Shown here in pieces: positions 63,365 to 64,000 of a stretch of 64,000 bases of DNA (its first letter is position 1; the number at the start of each line of letters is the position of its first letter). Under the pieces are notes generated by a model, which saw only the letters and a program-made list of their open reading frames with translations, had not been told where the DNA came from and ran no database searches. The position numbers were made by a program, and so were the translations under genes. Source of the DNA: JAAYJK01 sp964501655 (GTDB lineage Bacteria > Bacillota > Syntrophomonadia > Syntrophomonadales > Syntrophomonadaceae); assembly GCA_964501655.1 (NCBI GenBank), contig CAZCTN010000001.1, forward strand, positions 120,060 through 184,059, given 5' to 3'.

Positions 63365-63449
63365 GGAGGGATACCCAAGTGGCCAAAGGGGGCAGACTGT
63401 AAATCTGTTGGCACCGCCTTCGAAGGTTCAAATCCTTCTCCCTCCACCA
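63365..63449 (+). tRNA. tRNA-Tyr (anticodon GTA)
   Basis: 85 bases with a long variable arm, GGAGGGA/TCCCTCC acceptor, CTGTAAA anticodon loop, encoded CCA. Confidence 0.95.
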
Positions 63450-63456
63450 TTTTCGA

Positions 63457-63525
<69 letters not shown>

Positions 63526-63532
<7 letters not shown>

Positions 63533-63665
63533 TGATATTTTATCCCGAAGGGAATGAGATAGGTGGTCCTCCAGAGGGCAACCATGATATTTTATCCCGA
63601 AGGGAATGAGATAGGTAGTCCTCGCAGAGGGCAAACATTGTACTTTATTTCCGCAGGGAAATAAA
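63526..63665 (+). repeat. Tandem 52/53-base repeat beginning in the tRNA-fMet 3' end
   Basis: Unit 1 (63526-63577) and unit 2 (63578-63630) match almost fully, each starting GCAACCATGATATTTTATCC and containing a CCC-GAA-GGG hairpin. A third, diverged copy (from 63631) has a 9-base stem TTTATTTCC/GGAAATAAA. Confidence 0.85.
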
Positions 63666-63699
63666 ACATTTGGTCTATCCAGAGAGATCTGGTGAATTA

Positions 63700-63775
63700 G
63701 CCCTTATAGCTCAGTCGGCAGAGCGCATCCTTGGTAAGGATGAGGTCACCGGTTCAAGTCCGGTTAAGGGCTCCA
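63700..63775 (+). tRNA. tRNA-Thr (anticodon GGT)
   Basis: GCCCTTA/TAAGGGC acceptor, TTGGTAA anticodon loop, encoded CCA. Second Thr tRNA in the cluster. Confidence 0.95.
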
Positions 63776-63778
63776 TCC

Positions 63779-63855
63779 GGCGGCGTAGCTCAGTTGGCTA
63801 GAGCATACGGTTCATACCCGTAGTGTCAGGGGTTCGAATCCCTTCGCCGCTACCA
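63779..63855 (+). tRNA. Elongator tRNA-Met (anticodon CAT)
   Basis: GGCGGCG acceptor, TTCATAC anticodon loop, encoded CCA; resembles the Bacillus elongator tRNA-Met. tRNA-Ile with lysidine is the less likely alternative. Confidence 0.88.
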
Positions 63856-63868
63856 TACGCTAAGAAGC

Positions 63869-63903
63869 AGGAGTGAGAAATATGCTCACTCCTATTATTT
63901 TAG
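63869..63903 (+). terminator. Terminator after the tRNA cluster
   Basis: Nine-base stem AGGAGTGAG / CTCACTCCT followed by ATTATTTTA. Confidence 0.75.
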
Positions 63904-63963
63904 TCATATATTGGGTAAAATAAGAACAGTTAATTCTTTGAAAGGGGAAAGGTGAGAGAAAAA

Positions 63964-64000
63964 ATGGCAAAGCAGAAATTTGAAAGGACAAAACCTCATC
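63964..64000 (+). CDS. tuf: Elongation factor Tu, 3'-truncated by window edge
   Basis: Only the first 12 codons are inside the window: MAKQKFERTKPH, the conserved EF-Tu N-terminus. AAGGTGA lies upstream. Placement after sigH and a tRNA cluster is common in Clostridia. Confidence 0.92.
   Translation, partial: MAKQKFERTKPH

Overview
The window looks like a chromosomal core segment of an endospore-forming, Gram-positive Clostridia-type bacterium. Sporulation genes (spo0F, spoIID, spoIIID, sigH) sit in gene orders shared with Bacillus and the Clostridia. A flavin-based NADH/ferredoxin:NADP oxidoreductase (NfnAB type), ThyX and a flagellar rod gene point to an anaerobe, perhaps related to Syntrophomonas. 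That placement is inferred from gene content and order, not from a database search. Nearly all genes are on the + strand. No phage, insertion sequence or CRISPR array was seen.

Layout. (1) 1-10.1 kb: 5'-truncated pyrG, a FemAB-like transferase, a divergent alanine racemase, sppA, a Yip1-like membrane protein, spo0F, then fba-tal-glpX (gluconeogenesis and pentose phosphates) and rho. (2) 10.2-16.4 kb: LysM/M23 peptidase, a radical SAM protein, YhaM-like exoribonuclease, then on the - strand YbjQ and a self-regulated GntR/ABC transporter cassette. (3) 16.4-24.2 kb: rpmE, yqhQ-like, prfA, prmC, tsaC (apparently CTG-started), mntP, LMW phosphatase, rpiB, glyA, MazG-like. (4) 24.2-31.9 kb: F1Fo ATP synthase operon (AtpZ-like, atpBEFHAGDC) plus two small membrane-anchored proteins of unknown function. 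(5) 32.1-40.7 kb: ywmB-like, murA, spoIID, spoIIID, mbl, a FlgF/FlgG-type gene, tagA-like and a long FtsA-like protein. (6) 40.8-48.1 kb: CtsR-controlled ctsR-mcsA-mcsB-clpC, then radA and disA. (7) 48.2-53.6 kb: a small Cys-containing - strand gene, PIN/TRAM protein, ispD, ispF, a DUF1002-like protein, gltX. (8) 53.6-57.7 kb: a sigma-54-type promoter with a 70-residue ORF, a gene-free stretch rich in palindromes and repeats, a scaffolding gap with duplicated flanks, then nfnAB-like genes. (9) 57.7-64 kb: a cysteine T-box leader, cysE-cysS-mrnC-thyX-rlmB, sigH, five tRNA genes and the first codons of tuf.

The genes mostly serve central processes: CTP and thymidylate supply, sugar-phosphate interconversion, translation, wall growth and shape, sporulation control, energy conservation and protein quality control. 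The least conventional parts are the structured 54.2-54.8 kb region behind the sigma-54-like promoter, the FtsA-like protein with a repeated tail, the duplicated CysS C-terminus, the two small proteins after atpC, and the CTG start of tsaC. The gap at 55.3 kb looks like an assembly artefact: the same 55 bases flank exactly 100 N.
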